A stretch of DNA of 64,000 nt from DATDIC01 sp963777625 (GTDB lineage Bacteria; Pseudomonadota; Alphaproteobacteria; Acetobacterales; Acetobacteraceae): NCBI GenBank assembly GCA_963777625.1, contig CAVZRO010000011.1, positions 248,001-312,000 on the forward strand. Reading direction: 5' to 3'. Shown one piece after another: positions 1 to 9,121 of this stretch. Under the pieces are notes generated by a model that saw only the letters and a program-made list of their open reading frames with translations, was not told where the DNA came from and did not search any database. A program made the position numbers and the translations under genes. The stretch's first letter is position 1. Each line of letters opens with the position of its first letter.

Positions 1-500
1 CAGAAAAAGCCCGATGCGGTTGCGCGAGCCGGCCGCGCGCAGCGCCTCGGCGAAGCAGAGCAGGTGGTAATCATGCGCCCAGACCAGGTCGTCCGGTTCC
101 AGTTGTCCCACCAGCGAGCGCGCGAACAGCTCGTTGACACGCCGATAGCCGGCGAACTCCATCCAGTCGAACCGCGCCAGGGCGATCTGGTAGTGCAGCA
201 CCGGCCACAGCGTGCCGTTGGCGAAGCCGCGATAGAACTCGTCGTAGTCGCGGCGCGACAGGTCCACGGTGGCGACGCTGATGGCGCCGACCCGACGCTG
301 CGGCCCGGGAACCGATTCGTGCCGACCTCTCCGCTCCAGCCGAACCAGAGGCCGCCGCGTTCCTTCAGCGCATCGAGCACACCGACCGCCAACCCTCCGG
401 CGGCCGGCTCTCCTTCGGTGATCGGCGCGACCCGATTGGAAACGACGACCAGCCGACCTGTCCCGGCGCGCGCACGCGGCGATCCGGGCGCGGGTCTCAC
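1..500 (-). CDS. otsA: Trehalose-6-phosphate synthase, N-terminal part (runs off the window)
   Basis: Makes trehalose-6-phosphate from UDP-glucose and glucose-6-phosphate in the cytoplasm. The reading on the minus strand starts RLVVVSNRVAP and continues with GGLAVGVLDAL, GLWFGWSGEV, ATVDLSRRDYDEFYRGF, TLWPVLHYQ and VWAHDYHLL, which is the GT20 family pattern in the right order. The likely start is GTG at 500-498; it shares GTGA with the stop of the upstream ABC gene, which suggests translational coupling. The frame breaks near 305-310 (FPG passes to PQRRVGAISV in another frame), consistent with one lost base in a C run. The C-terminal two thirds lie outside the window. Confidence 0.85.
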   Translation of the reverse strand, partial: MRPAPGSPRARAGTGRLVVVSNRVAPITEGEPAAGGLAVGVLDALKERGGLWFGWSGEVGTNRFPGRSVGSAPSASPPWTCRAATTTSSIAASPTARCGRCCTTRSPWRGSTGWSSPAIGVSTSCSRARWWDNWNRTTWSGRMITTCSASPRRCARPARATASGFF

Positions 501-2395
501 GCTGCCGCCGATAACGGCTCCGTATGCTGCTGCTGGCGCAGCAGGGCGCGGTATGGCCCGGGCCGCGCGGCCAGCTCCGCCGGCGAGCCGTCATCCACGA
601 TGTGCCCGTGATCCATGACGATGATGCGGTCGAAGCTGGACAGGGTGGAGAGGCGATGCGCGATGGCGATCACGGTGCGTCCCTGCATCAGCCGGTCCAG
701 CGCCACCTGGATCGCCCGCTCGCTTTCGCTGTCGAGCGCGCTGGTGGCTTCATCCAGCAGCAGGATCGGGGCGTCCTTGAGCAGCGCCCGCGCGATCGCC
801 AGACGCTGCCGCTGGCCGCCCGACAGCTTGACGCCGCGATCACCCACGATGGTGTCGAAGCCGTCCGGCAGCGCCTCGATGAAATCGCGGCAGTGCGCCA
901 TCTCGACCGCCGCCATGATTTCCTGCTCCGACGCGTCGGGACGAGCGTAACGAATATTCTCGAGCACCGAGCGGTGGAACAGGCTGATATCCTGCGGCAC
1001 GATCGCCATGACGCGGCGGAGGCTGTCTTGCGTGACGGCACGGATATCCTGGCCGTCGATCATGATGCGGCCGCCCTCGACGTCGTAGAACCGCTGCAGC
1101 AGGGCCAGCACGGTGGATTTGCCGGCGCCGGAACAACCCACCAGCCCGACGCGCTCACCGGGCTCGATCGACAGGTCGAACTCCCGCAGCACCGCGGCGC
1201 GGCTCGGGTAGGCGAAGCGCACCCGCTCGAAGGCGACGCGGCCGGGACCGGACGCCATTGGGTTCGCATCCACCCGGTCGGGCAGCTCGTGCGGCACCAG
1301 CAATGCGCCGATCGCTTCGGACAGCCGTGCCACCTGCTGCGTGAGATTGACCAGCGCCACCGCAAGGTCGCGGGTGGCATTGAGGATCGTCATCGCCAGC
1401 GCGGTCAGCAGCGCGATGTCGCCGACGGTGGCTTTGCCGTGCTGCCAGAGCACGATGCCGAACGCGACCACGGCAGCGGTCAGCACCGCGGTCAGCACCG
1501 CATGGATCAGCCGCAGCTTTTCGAGGTAGAGCAGGCTGGTTCGCCGCGCCGTCATTTCTTGCCCGACGCGGGAGCCGAAGCGGCGACGCTCACGCAAGGT
1601 GGCGCCGAACGCGCGCACCACGCCCATGTTGCCGATGACGTCGACCAGCTCGCCGTCGAGATTTGCTGCATTTTCCGCATAGCTGCGATGCAGCGGCGTG
1701 CCACGTTTCGCCAGCCAAAAGATGAGCAGGCCCAGCGCCGCCGCGAGCACCACCAGCGCCGCGGCGAGCGGCGGATTCACCGAGCCGATATAGAGGATCG
1801 AGAAGACCACCGCGAAACAGGGTGGCAGCACGTTCCAGGAGCCGGTGTTCTCAATGGTAAACGCCGCCTCCGCTGTGGCGCTGACGCGGCCGCCGAGGCC
1901 GCCGGGCAGCCGTTCGGCGAACCAGCTTGGGGAATGGCCGGCGATATGGGCGAACAGGTCGCGGCGGATGTCACCGGTGACGGCGACGTAGGTGTAGGCG
2001 GCGACACGCCCGCCCAGCCGCCACAGCAGGTTGTCGGCGGCGATGAACGCGCAGAGCAGCGCGAACGCCGCCCACACGCCGTGCAGGCCGGCCCGCTGCG
2101 CGGCGGGTCCCGCCGCCACGATATCGATCAGATGCTTCAGTCCGTACTGCGTCGAGACACTGCAGGCCACCGCGCCCAAGGCGGAGGCGATGATGACCAC
2201 ATGGCCGAGCTTATGGCGGCCGGCATAGTGCAGCAGGAAAGCAAGCGGGTGCGCGCGCAACGTAACCGGCGGCGGCACCGGCGCTACCGGCCCGGCAAGC
2301 TCGGGCGAAATCTGATGCACCATCCCCATCGGGGCAGGCCCTTTCCGGTTCCGCCGGGCTCGTTTCCGCCAAATAATACGCCGGATTCTCGCCAC
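497..2395 (-). CDS. ABC exporter half-transporter (MsbA-like, fused membrane and ATPase domains)
   Basis: Inner-membrane export ATPase of the type I exporter class, working as a dimer; the cargo is unknown. Membrane domain at about residues 55-350, with helices near 62-80, 103-122, 193-228 and 298-318. ATPase domain follows: Walker A GCSGAGKST 420-428, Q-loop Q468, signature LSGGQ 524-528, Walker B ILLLDE 544-549, then the H-loop in IAIAHRLST. All catalytic motifs are intact. The 632-residue form starts at a GTG; an ATG 22 codons in (2329) is an alternative. A TTGACT box upstream fits the longer form. Overlaps otsA by 4 bp, so export and trehalose synthesis may be co-expressed. Lipid or glycan cargo is only a guess from family resemblance. 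Confidence 0.9.
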   Translation of the reverse strand: MARIRRIIWRKRARRNRKGPAPMGMVHQISPELAGPVAPVPPPVTLRAHPLAFLLHYAGRHKLGHVVIIASALGAVACSVSTQYGLKHLIDIVAAGPAAQRAGLHGVWAAFALLCAFIAADNLLWRLGGRVAAYTYVAVTGDIRRDLFAHIAGHSPSWFAERLPGGLGGRVSATAEAAFTIENTGSWNVLPPCFAVVFSILYIGSVNPPLAAALVVLAAALGLLIFWLAKRGTPLHRSYAENAANLDGELVDVIGNMGVVRAFGATLRERRRFGSRVGQEMTARRTSLLYLEKLRLIHAVLTAVLTAAVVAFGIVLWQHGKATVGDIALLTALAMTILNATRDLAVALVNLTQQVARLSEAIGALLVPHELPDRVDANPMASGPGRVAFERVRFAYPSRAAVLREFDLSIEPGERVGLVGCSGAGKSTVLALLQRFYDVEGGRIMIDGQDIRAVTQDSLRRVMAIVPQDISLFHRSVLENIRYARPDASEQEIMAAVEMAHCRDFIEALPDGFDTIVGDRGVKLSGGQRQRLAIARALLKDAPILLLDEATSALDSESERAIQVALDRLMQGRTVIAIAHRLSTLSSFDRIIVMDHGHIVDDGSPAELAARPGPYRALLRQQQHTEPLSAAA

Positions 2396-2412
2396 ATTCG
2401 GTTTCTATAACT

Positions 2413-2448
2413 TATAATTGATAAAGGGCGGTAAGGAACCGAAGTCAA
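2413..2448. promoter_or_regulatory. Divergent AT-rich promoter region between ABC exporter and GT4 gene
   Basis: On the minus strand TTGACT (2448-2443) lies 17 bases from TTTATC (2425-2420), a plausible sigma-70 pair for the ABC gene. On the plus strand TATAAT sits at 2413-2418 and could serve the glycosyltransferase, but I see no good -35 for it. Confidence 0.35.
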
Positions 2449-2505
2449 GCCCAAGTTGTTGAAAGTTCTTAGCTGACCCTTCCAAGTAAAAAGGGGCCAA
2501 TTACT

Positions 2506-3564
2506 ATGCGCATTGCTCAGATTGCTCCGCTGTTCGAGGCGGTGCCGCCGAAGCTGTACGGCGGCACGGAGCGGGTGGTTTACTCGCTGACGGAAGAACT
2601 CGTGGCGCTTGGTCATGACGTGACCTTGTTCGCCAGCGGTGATTCCATCACGTCGGCCACCCTGGCCCCGATGCGCGAACAGGCGCTGCGCCTGGATCCG
2701 AGCGTGAAGGACTGGATCGCCTATTATATGCGCATGATGGAACTGGTGCGCCGTCGGGCCGACGAGTTCGACGTGCTGCACTTCCACACCGACTATTTCC
2801 CGCTGTCGCTGTTCGGCCGCCAGCGCACGCCGTTCGTCACCACGCTGCACGGACGGCTCGACCTGCCGGAGTTCAAGGTCATCTACGAGACGTTCCCCGA
2901 CGCGCCGTTCGTGTCCATTTCCGATCATCAACGCCGGCCGATCCCCCGCCTCAACTGGGTGCGAACGGTGCTGCACGGCATGCCGGCCAAGCTGCTGACG
3001 CCGCAGCCCGGTGGGCAGAGCTATTTCGCGTTCCTGGGCCGGATTTCGCCGGAAAAGGGGGTGGACAAGGCGATCCGCATTGCCGGCAAGGCCGGGGCGA
3101 AACTGAAGATCGCGGCCAAGATCGACGTCGCCGACCAGGAATACTGGGACAACGAAATCGGACCGCTGGTCGCTCGCAGCCCGCACGTCGAATATATCGG
3201 CGAGATCAACGACGCGCAGAAACCTGCCTTCCTGTCCGGCGCGCAGGCTCTGCTGTTCCCGATCGACTGGCCGGAGCCGTTCGGGCTGGTGATGATCGAG
3301 GCGATGGCCTGCGGCACGCCGGTGATCGCGTTCAACCACGGCTCGGTGCCGGAGGTGATCGACCACGGGCTGACCGGCTTCATCGTGCCGGACGAGGCGG
3401 CGGCGGTTGCCGCGATCGGCAATCTCGACCGGCTCGACCGCAAGCAGGTGCGGGCACAGTTCGACCGCCGCTTCACCGCGCGGCGCATGGCGGAAGATTA
3501 TCTGGACGTGTATGAGGAGCTGATCGTCGAAAGCCGTCCGCTGTTGCGCGCGGTCGGCGACTAG
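2506..3564 (+). CDS. GT4-family glycosyltransferase
   Basis: Retaining glycosyltransferase of the GT-B fold, transferring a sugar from a nucleotide donor to an unknown acceptor in the cytoplasm. The N-terminal glycine loop is KLYGGTERVV; the acceptor-side half has DVLHFHTDYF and FVTTLHGRLD. The donor-side half has FLGRISPEKGVDKAI and the family E-x7-E signature in EPFGLVMIEAMACGTP, followed by GLTGFIVPDE. At 352 residues it is a normal length for a compact GT4 enzyme. It is transcribed away from the ABC exporter. Trehalose synthesis and export nearby suggest a stress-glycan or glycolipid setting, but no acceptor can be named. Confidence 0.88.
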   Translation: MRIAQIAPLFEAVPPKLYGGTERVVYSLTEELVALGHDVTLFASGDSITSATLAPMREQALRLDPSVKDWIAYYMRMMELVRRRADEFDVLHFHTDYFPLSLFGRQRTPFVTTLHGRLDLPEFKVIYETFPDAPFVSISDHQRRPIPRLNWVRTVLHGMPAKLLTPQPGGQSYFAFLGRISPEKGVDKAIRIAGKAGAKLKIAAKIDVADQEYWDNEIGPLVARSPHVEYIGEINDAQKPAFLSGAQALLFPIDWPEPFGLVMIEAMACGTPVIAFNHGSVPEVIDHGLTGFIVPDEAAAVAAIGNLDRLDRKQVRAQFDRRFTARRMAEDYLDVYEELIVESRPLLRAVGD

Positions 3565-3577
3565 ACAGAAAGTCCCT

Positions 3578-3608
3578 CGGGACCGACTCACGTGGGTCGG
3601 ACGTCCCG
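3578..3608. other. Hairpin downstream of GT4 gene (possible terminator)
   Basis: CGGGAC (3578-3583) pairs with GTCCCG (3603-3608), and an inner CGAC pairs with GTCG. No T run follows, so termination is uncertain. It starts 14 bases after the GT4 stop codon. Confidence 0.35.
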
Positions 3609-3618
3609 GTGTATAACT

Positions 3619-3738
3619 GATACCAACCGGCGAGGACGAAGACTTTAGGTGCGTCACGCCCGCGAAAGCGGGCATCGAGGCGAGAGCCCACGAGGCTCCG
3701 AGGGGTTGGCTGGATTCCTGCTTGCGCGGGAATGACGA
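3619..3738. repeat. Dispersed intergenic repeat, family A, copy 1
   Basis: Begins with GATACCAACCGG and ends with a GGATTCC...GCGGGAATGACG core. The same arrangement recurs near 10.1, 13.1, 39.7 and 45.5 kb. The 3565-3876 gap holds only the hairpin before it and this repeat; I see no gene there. Confidence 0.7.
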
Positions 3739-3876
3739 ATGCGGGTCACGCTCAATGCGGGTCGGCGACTAACGAGAAACAAACGTCGGCTCTCCTCCCC
3801 GGTCACGAGAGAGGGTCCGGGAGGAGACGCGACGAAGACCTCACGACGTAGCCGCAGCGCCTGGCTTCGGAGCGCG

Positions 3877-5116
3877 ATGACGCGAGACAGCGCGGCGCTG
3901 AGCGGCTTGAATTTTTTTCAGGCCGCGGCAGAGACCGGGTTTGGCGCATTCCTCGCGGTTTATCTGACTGAGCAAAAATGGACTCAGACCAGCGTGGGCG
4001 TGGCGCTGAGCATCGGCACCGTGTCGTCGCTGGTCACGCAGTTGCCGGGCGGTATGCTGGTCGATGCAATGCATTCCAGGCGAGTGCCGATTGCCGGAGC
4101 GCTGGGGATGCTCGGGGGCAGTGCATTGATGCTGGCGGCGTGGCCCGCCGTGCTGCCGGTGTGGATCGCGTTGTTCCTGCATGCGCTGGCCGGCAGCATA
4201 CTGACGCCGGCAATCGCCGCGCTGACCCTGTCTATCTGTGGGCACGCAGCGTTCGGAGAACGCCTGGGGCGCAATGCGCGTTATGCCTCGCTGGGAAGCG
4301 CGATGGCGGCGGCCTTGCTGGGTGCCGCCTCAAGCGGATCGCATCGCGGGGTGTTCCTGGTTACCGCGGCGCTGGTCGGTACCGGCGATCCTGGCGCTGT
4401 TCTGGATCAAGCCTTACCAGGTCGATCCCGAGAAGGACCACCCTGCCCTGCTGCATCCGAAAGTCCGGCGGCGGCGCAAGCAGCGGCCCTGGCACATTTT
4501 CTTCGCCCGCCACCTGCATATTTTCGCGATTTGCGTGCTGCTGTTCCATCTGTCCAATGCGGCGATGCTGCCGCTGGCGCTTAATCTGCTGGCGGAGCAC
4601 GGGGAGGCCCCCGGGTGGTTGATCGCCGCCTGCGTGACGATGCCGCAGATCCTGACGGCGGTGCTGTCGCCTCGGGTGGGCTGGGCGGCGGAGCGCTTCG
4701 GTCGTCGTCCGCTGCTGCTGGCGGGGTTCGCCGCACTGCCGGTGCGCGGGCTGCTGCTGGTCCTGCTGCATGGCCTCGCCATCCCGCTGGTGTTCATCGA
4801 GCTGCTCGACGGCATCAGCGGCACGGTGTTCGGCATCATGCTGCCGCTGATCGCCGCGGACCTGACGCGGCGCACGGGGTTCCTGAACCTAGCGATCGCT
4901 TCGCTGGGTCTGGCGGTGAGCATCGGCGCCACCATAAGCACGTCGATGGCCGGATGGGTCACTGACCATTTCGGCGCGACGGCGGCGTTCCTGGTGCTGA
5001 CCGCCTGCGGGGCCGCCGCGGTCCTGCTGGTTGCCGTGGCCATGCCGGAAACCCGTCCACCGCGCGGGGCGTCGGAAACGCGCCCGCCGCGCGGGGCGCA
5101 ACCGGCGCCGGCCTGA
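3877..5116 (+). CDS. MFS transporter, interrupted by one frame break
   Basis: Twelve-helix-type major facilitator carrier of the inner membrane; substrate unknown. The first part starts MTRDSAALSGLNFFQAAAE and carries the loop-2 style motif GGMLVDAMHSRRVP. Near 4377 the frame breaks: LVTAALV should pass to PAILALFWIKPY, and one surplus G in GTCGGTACC explains it. The second part has loop-8 style WAAERFGRRPLLLAG and ends with a duplicated TRPPRGA tail (ETRPPRGASETRPPRGAQ). The ATG at 3877 is chosen because the open frame before it looks like repeat-derived sequence. If the break is a sequencing error the protein is about 413 residues, normal for MFS. Confidence 0.8.
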
Positions 5117-5178
5117 AGCTCTTGCCGACGCCGGCGGGACGGGGCCTCATGCGGCCGCGCAACCGAGAGATGATGCCC

Positions 5179-6288
5179 ATGCCACAGGCTTTGCATCTGG
5201 CCGACCCGAGCGGGGATTATCAGACGCTGCACGAATTCATCCCGGCGGCGCGCGCGAAACTGTCCGACAATATCTGGGGCTATCTGATCGGCGCGACGGA
5301 GACCGAGACCACGATGCGGCGGAACCGCGCGGCGCTGGATGCGATCGCGTTTCGCCCGCGCGTGTGCCGGGACGTGTCGCGGGTGGATTGCACGCGGGAG
5401 TTTCTGGGGCGGACGCTGCGCCTGCCAGTCATGCTGGCGCCGGTCGGGTCGCTGGAATCGTTCGATGCGGGTGGCGCGGCGACGGCGGGGGCGGCGGCCT
5501 CGGCGTTCGGGGTGCCGATCATCGTGAGCTCGGTCACCCGGCCCGGACTGGAAGACGCGGCGCGCGCCGCGCCAGGGGCGAAGATATTCCAGCTCTATGT
5601 GCGCGGCGACGATGCGTGGACCGATGACATCGTGCACCGCGCGGTGGCGGCCGGATACGACGCGTTCGCGATCACGGTCGATACCGCCGCCTATTCGCGC
5701 CGCGAGCGCGACATCGCCGCGCGTTTCGTCAAGCCGTGGCGGACCGCGGCGAGCGGGCATGAATACCAGGCCGGATTTTCGTGGGCCAATGTCCGCCGCT
5801 TCAAGGACCGGCACCGAATTCCGCTGATCCTGAAGGGAATCGCGACGGCCGAGGACGCGGCGATTGCCTGCGAGCACGGGGTGGACGTGATCTATGTGTC
5901 CAATCATGGCGGACGGCAGCTCGATCACGGGCGGGGTGCGATGGACGTGCTGCCGGACGTTTTGCAGGCGGTGCGCGGCCGCGCCAAGGTGATGGTGGAT
6001 GGCGGGATCTGCCGCGGCACCGACGTGGTGAAGGCGATGGCGCTGGGGGCCGACGCGGTCGCCGTGGGGCGGCTCTATTGCTATGGGCTGGCGGCGGCCG
6101 GGGCGGCCGGCGTGCGCCGGGTGCTGGAGCTGCTGGAGCAGGAGGTCGCGGTGGCGCTGGCGTTGCTGGGTGCGACGCGATGGTCGGAGCTGGATCGGTC
6201 GTATCTGCATCTCGGCGCGCCGCCGGTGCAGGACCCGCACGTGCACAGCGCCTTCCCGCTGTTGTTTCACACGCCTAAATCGCCCTGA
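5179..6288 (+). CDS. FMN-dependent alpha-hydroxy-acid dehydrogenase (lactate oxidase/dehydrogenase family)
   Basis: Oxidises an L-2-hydroxy acid to the 2-keto acid using FMN in a TIM barrel. Visible motifs are PVMLAPVGSLESF (FMN-binding first strand), FQLYVRGD, AITVDTAAYSRRERD, PLILKGIATAEDA (flavin lysine) and the catalytic-histidine signature SNHGGRQLDHGRG, then KVMVDGGICRGTDV and ADAVAVGRLY (phosphate site). Length about 369 residues fits soluble members. Three in-frame ATGs lie close together (5170, 5173, 5179); 5179 is chosen for the GAGAG nine bases upstream. The alcohol dehydrogenase starts 14 bases after the stop, so the two probably form an operon. The exact substrate cannot be read from the sequence. 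Confidence 0.88.
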   Translation: MPQALHLADPSGDYQTLHEFIPAARAKLSDNIWGYLIGATETETTMRRNRAALDAIAFRPRVCRDVSRVDCTREFLGRTLRLPVMLAPVGSLESFDAGGAATAGAAASAFGVPIIVSSVTRPGLEDAARAAPGAKIFQLYVRGDDAWTDDIVHRAVAAGYDAFAITVDTAAYSRRERDIAARFVKPWRTAASGHEYQAGFSWANVRRFKDRHRIPLILKGIATAEDAAIACEHGVDVIYVSNHGGRQLDHGRGAMDVLPDVLQAVRGRAKVMVDGGICRGTDVVKAMALGADAVAVGRLYCYGLAAAGAAGVRRVLELLEQEVAVALALLGATRWSELDRSYLHLGAPPVQDPHVHSAFPLLFHTPKSP

Positions 6289-6302
6289 ATCAAGGAGGCA
6301 CC

Positions 6303-7358
6303 ATGCGAGGCATCGTTTTTCCCGGTAACCGCGAGCTGCAAATGATGGAGTTTCCCGATCCCACGCCCGGGCCGGGCGAGGTGGTGATCGAGATGAAGGC
6401 GTCCGGCATGTGCGGCAGCGACCTGCACTCCTATCGCCGGCCGAAGGGGGGCAGTGGGAGCGCGGTGGGTGGATTGCCCGCCAATCCGAACCCGGTGATT
6501 GCCGGACATGAGCCGTGCGGCGTGGTGGCGGCGCGCGGACCGGGCGTGAGCGAGCGCGAGGCGCCGATCGACGCGCGCATGATGGTGCATCATTACCAGG
6601 GCTGTACGCTGTGCGAGCATTGCCGCTCCGGCTGGTCGCAGCTTTGCCAGCAGCAGCCGGTGAAGGTGTATGGCAACAATGCCAATGGCGGGCATGCGCG
6701 GTATCTGTGCGTGCCGGCCAATACTCTGGTGCCGCTGGACGACGCGTTGTCGTTCGAGGCGGGGGCGGCGATTTCGTGTGGAACCGGCACCGCCTATGGC
6801 GCGCTGCGGCGGATGAATTTGTCCGGCAACGAGACGATTGCGGTGTTCGGCCAGGGGCCGGTCGGGCTGTCGGCGACGCAGCTTGCCAAGGCGATGGGCG
6901 CGCGGGTGATTGCGCTGGATATCAGCCAGGAGCGGCTGGACCGGGCGAGCGAGTTCGGTGCCGACGCGGTGGTGGATCCGCGGTCGAACGATCCGGTGGG
7001 CGCGGTGAAGGACCTGACGCATGGGCGGGGTGCGGACCTGACGCTGGACACGTCGAGCGCGCCGGAGGGCCGCATCGCGGCGATCCGCGCGACCAAGGTG
7101 TGGGGCACGATGTGCTTTGTGGGCGAGCGCAACAATGTCACGATCGATGTCAGCCCGGACGTGCTGCGCAAGCAGTTGACCATGATCGGGTCATGGACGT
7201 TCTCGGTGATCGGGCAGGCGGAGTGCGCGCGGTTCATCGTGGAGCGGAACATCCCGGTGGATAGGCTGTTCACGCATCGCTGGCGGCTGGAGCAGGGCGA
7301 GGAGGCGTATCGGCTGTTCGATACGCAGACGACGGGGAAGGGCGTGTTCCTGATGTGA
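6303..7358 (+). CDS. Zinc-binding medium-chain alcohol dehydrogenase
   Basis: NAD(P)-dependent oxidoreductase of the MDR superfamily. Catalytic-zinc ligands are visible in SGMCGSDLHSY and in AGHEPCGVV. The structural-zinc lobe is CTLCEHCRSGWSQLC, with four cysteines. The nucleotide-binding glycine motif is VFGQGPVGLSATQLA, and an acidic ALDIS at the end of the second strand favours NAD. A clean ribosome site (AAGGAGG, five bases before the ATG) fixes the start. At 351 residues it is full length. It follows the hydroxy-acid dehydrogenase closely and precedes a class II aldolase, which suggests stepwise oxidation of a polyol or sugar acid; the substrate is inferred only. Confidence 0.9.
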   Translation: MRGIVFPGNRELQMMEFPDPTPGPGEVVIEMKASGMCGSDLHSYRRPKGGSGSAVGGLPANPNPVIAGHEPCGVVAARGPGVSEREAPIDARMMVHHYQGCTLCEHCRSGWSQLCQQQPVKVYGNNANGGHARYLCVPANTLVPLDDALSFEAGAAISCGTGTAYGALRRMNLSGNETIAVFGQGPVGLSATQLAKAMGARVIALDISQERLDRASEFGADAVVDPRSNDPVGAVKDLTHGRGADLTLDTSSAPEGRIAAIRATKVWGTMCFVGERNNVTIDVSPDVLRKQLTMIGSWTFSVIGQAECARFIVERNIPVDRLFTHRWRLEQGEEAYRLFDTQTTGKGVFLM

Positions 7359-7403
7359 ATGATCGGGTGGGGGGTTGGGGTTGTCGTGGCGGTTGGGTGC
7401 GTC

Positions 7404-7440
7404 GATGGCCGGCACAAGGCGCACAAGGCCGGCCATGACG
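7404..7440. repeat. Dispersed repeat, family B, copy 1
   Basis: GATGGCCGGC at the left and GGCCGGCCATGACG at the right, around an insert ACAAGGCGCACAA. Similar units lie at 47930 and 53925. The right end supplies the probable ATG of the aldolase gene. Confidence 0.55.
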
Positions 7441-8124
7441 GGGTACAGCGGCAGTGTGACCCAGGCGTTAAGTCACGCGGTGGCCGCGGTGTATCGGGAG
7501 CTCGGGCGGCGGGGGTTCGTGCCGGGGAGTGCGGGGAATGTCAGTGCACGGTGCACGGACGGGGTTTTTATTACGCCATCGGGCGGCGCGGCCGAGGCGG
7601 TGAGCGATGACGCGATCGTTTTCGTTGCGGACGATGGCAAGATTACTAGCGGCGTGCCGTCGTCCGAATTGCCGATGCATGTCGCGATCTATCGCGCCTT
7701 CCCGCACGCGCAGGCCATCGTGCACACCCATGCGGAGGCATGCACCGCGCTTGCCTGCCTGAACCAGGGGCTGCCGGCGTTCCACTACATGGTCACGGTG
7801 TTCGGCGGCAATGACGTGCGGTGCGCGCCGTATGTAACGTTCGGCACCGAGCAACTTGCCGTTCTGGCGGTGCAGGCGTTGCAGGACCGCACCGCGTGCC
7901 TGCTCGCCAATCACGGCATGATCGTGCACGGCCCCAGCCTGGACCAGGCGCTGCGCGATGCCATCATACTGGAGGCGCTGTGCCGGCAGTATCTGCTGGC
8001 GCGGGCGGCCGGGACGCCTCGCCTGCTGACGCCAGCGGAGATCGACGCCGCGCGCGAGCGGTTCAAGACCTACGGCACCGCCGCGGCTTCAACCGTAGGA
8101 TCGCGCCGCCCGGGCACCGGCTGA
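7435..8124 (+). CDS. Class II aldolase/adducin-family protein
   Basis: Zinc-dependent sugar-phosphate aldolase or epimerase fold. Metal-site residues known from fuculose aldolase are in place: glutamate in SSELPMHV, two histidines in IVHTHAEA, and the late histidine in LLANHGMIVHG. The phosphate loop region is GNVSARCTDGVFITPSGG. The start is uncertain: ATG 7435 lies inside a family B repeat, GTG 7456 is an alternative, and an earlier open stretch back to 7375 is probably not coding. About 229 residues is the usual size. It follows two oxidoreductases, so it may cleave or rearrange a product of that pathway. Substrate unknown. Confidence 0.85.
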   Translation: MTGYSGSVTQALSHAVAAVYRELGRRGFVPGSAGNVSARCTDGVFITPSGGAAEAVSDDAIVFVADDGKITSGVPSSELPMHVAIYRAFPHAQAIVHTHAEACTALACLNQGLPAFHYMVTVFGGNDVRCAPYVTFGTEQLAVLAVQALQDRTACLLANHGMIVHGPSLDQALRDAIILEALCRQYLLARAAGTPRLLTPAEIDAARERFKTYGTAAASTVGSRRPGTG

Positions 8125-8133
8125 TCAGGAATT

Positions 8134-9041
8134 TCACGCGCTGCTGGCGACAATGATCAGCACGCCGGCGACGACCAGCAGCAGCCCGGCGACGTCGCCG
8201 CGCTTGAGCCGCTCGTGGAGGTAGAACCGGCTGAACAGCAGGGTGAACACCACTTCCACCTGGCCGACCGCGCGCACCAGCGCCACGTCGGTCATCGCGA
8301 AGCCGGTGAACCAACAGGCCGAGCCGGCCGCCGACAGGATTCCCACCCAGGACGAGGTGCGCCAGCTCGTCATCGCCTTGCGCAACTCGCGCGGGTCGCG
8401 CCAGGCGAGGTAAAGCCCTGCATCAAGGTCTGCAACGAATTGGTTACGAACAGTACGAACAAGGCGCGGACGAAGACGCTGGGCGCGCCCGCCGCGCCGG
8501 TCGCGAGCTTGATGAGCACAGTGGTCAGCGCGAAGAAGAACCCGGCGCCCAGGCCGCACAAAGCGGCCGGCTGCGCGGTGGCGGCCAGCAGCGTGGCAAC
8601 CCGCAGACCGCGCCCGGCCAGCGACAGCGTCAGCACGCCCGCCAGACCCACCCCAATGCCGACCCAGGCCAGCGGCCGCAGCGCCTCGTGCAGCACGATG
8701 AGCGCGACCACCGCGCTCTGCGCCGTGTCGGTCTTGGAATAGGCGGTGCCGACGGCGAAGTTGCGAAACCCGAACGCCATGATCAGCAGGTTCGTCGCCA
8801 GTATCTGGCACAGGCCGCCGGCGGCGGAGAAACCCACCATGCGCCAGCTCGGCACCGGCAGCGTGCCGCCGGACGCCGCCAGCGCGGCCAGCAAGAACAC
8901 CAGCGCGGCCGGCGCGCCATACAGGAAGCGCACGAAGCCGGCGCCGTTCACCGACAGAAGTTGCCGCAGTTTCTGCTGGATCGCGGTGCGCCAGCACTGG
9001 AATAGCGCGGCGGCGATGGTGATCGGGATCCATAACGGCAT
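8134..9041 (-). CDS. EamA/DMT-superfamily transporter, one frame break
   Basis: Inner-membrane drug/metabolite-type carrier with about ten helices in two EamA halves. Starts MPLWIPITIAAALFQCWRT at 9041; the first half includes GLCQILATNLLIMAFGF, and the second GAGFFFALTTVLIKLATG and GSACWFTGFAMTDVALV, ending VAGLLLVVAGVLIIV. The frame breaks near 8415: SLQTLMQG should continue LYLAWRDPREL, which needs one more G in the GGG run. With that repaired the protein is about 302 residues, normal for the family. Convergent with the aldolase gene. Substrate cannot be inferred. Confidence 0.8.
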
Positions 9042-9121
9042 AAGCTGCGCTTCGCAGCCGCGCGCTTGCCCGTCAACCCGGTCCGGGGCAGCGTGCGAGC
9101 GGCAATCGGAGGGAGCACCGG

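Noticed and set aside
64..618. Plus-strand open frame at the left edge
   Set aside because: It is the antisense of the trehalose-phosphate synthase, which has conserved GT20 motifs on the minus strand.
524..2410. Very long plus-strand open frame of about 628 codons opposite the ABC exporter
   Set aside because: Its sequence is rich in His, Arg, Gln and Asp as expected from the antisense of a high-GC gene, while the opposite strand carries every ABC motif.
4414..6270. Minus-strand open frame of 618 codons opposite the MFS and hydroxy-acid dehydrogenase genes
   Set aside because: Low-complexity antisense composition and no recognisable motif; the plus strand is clearly coding.
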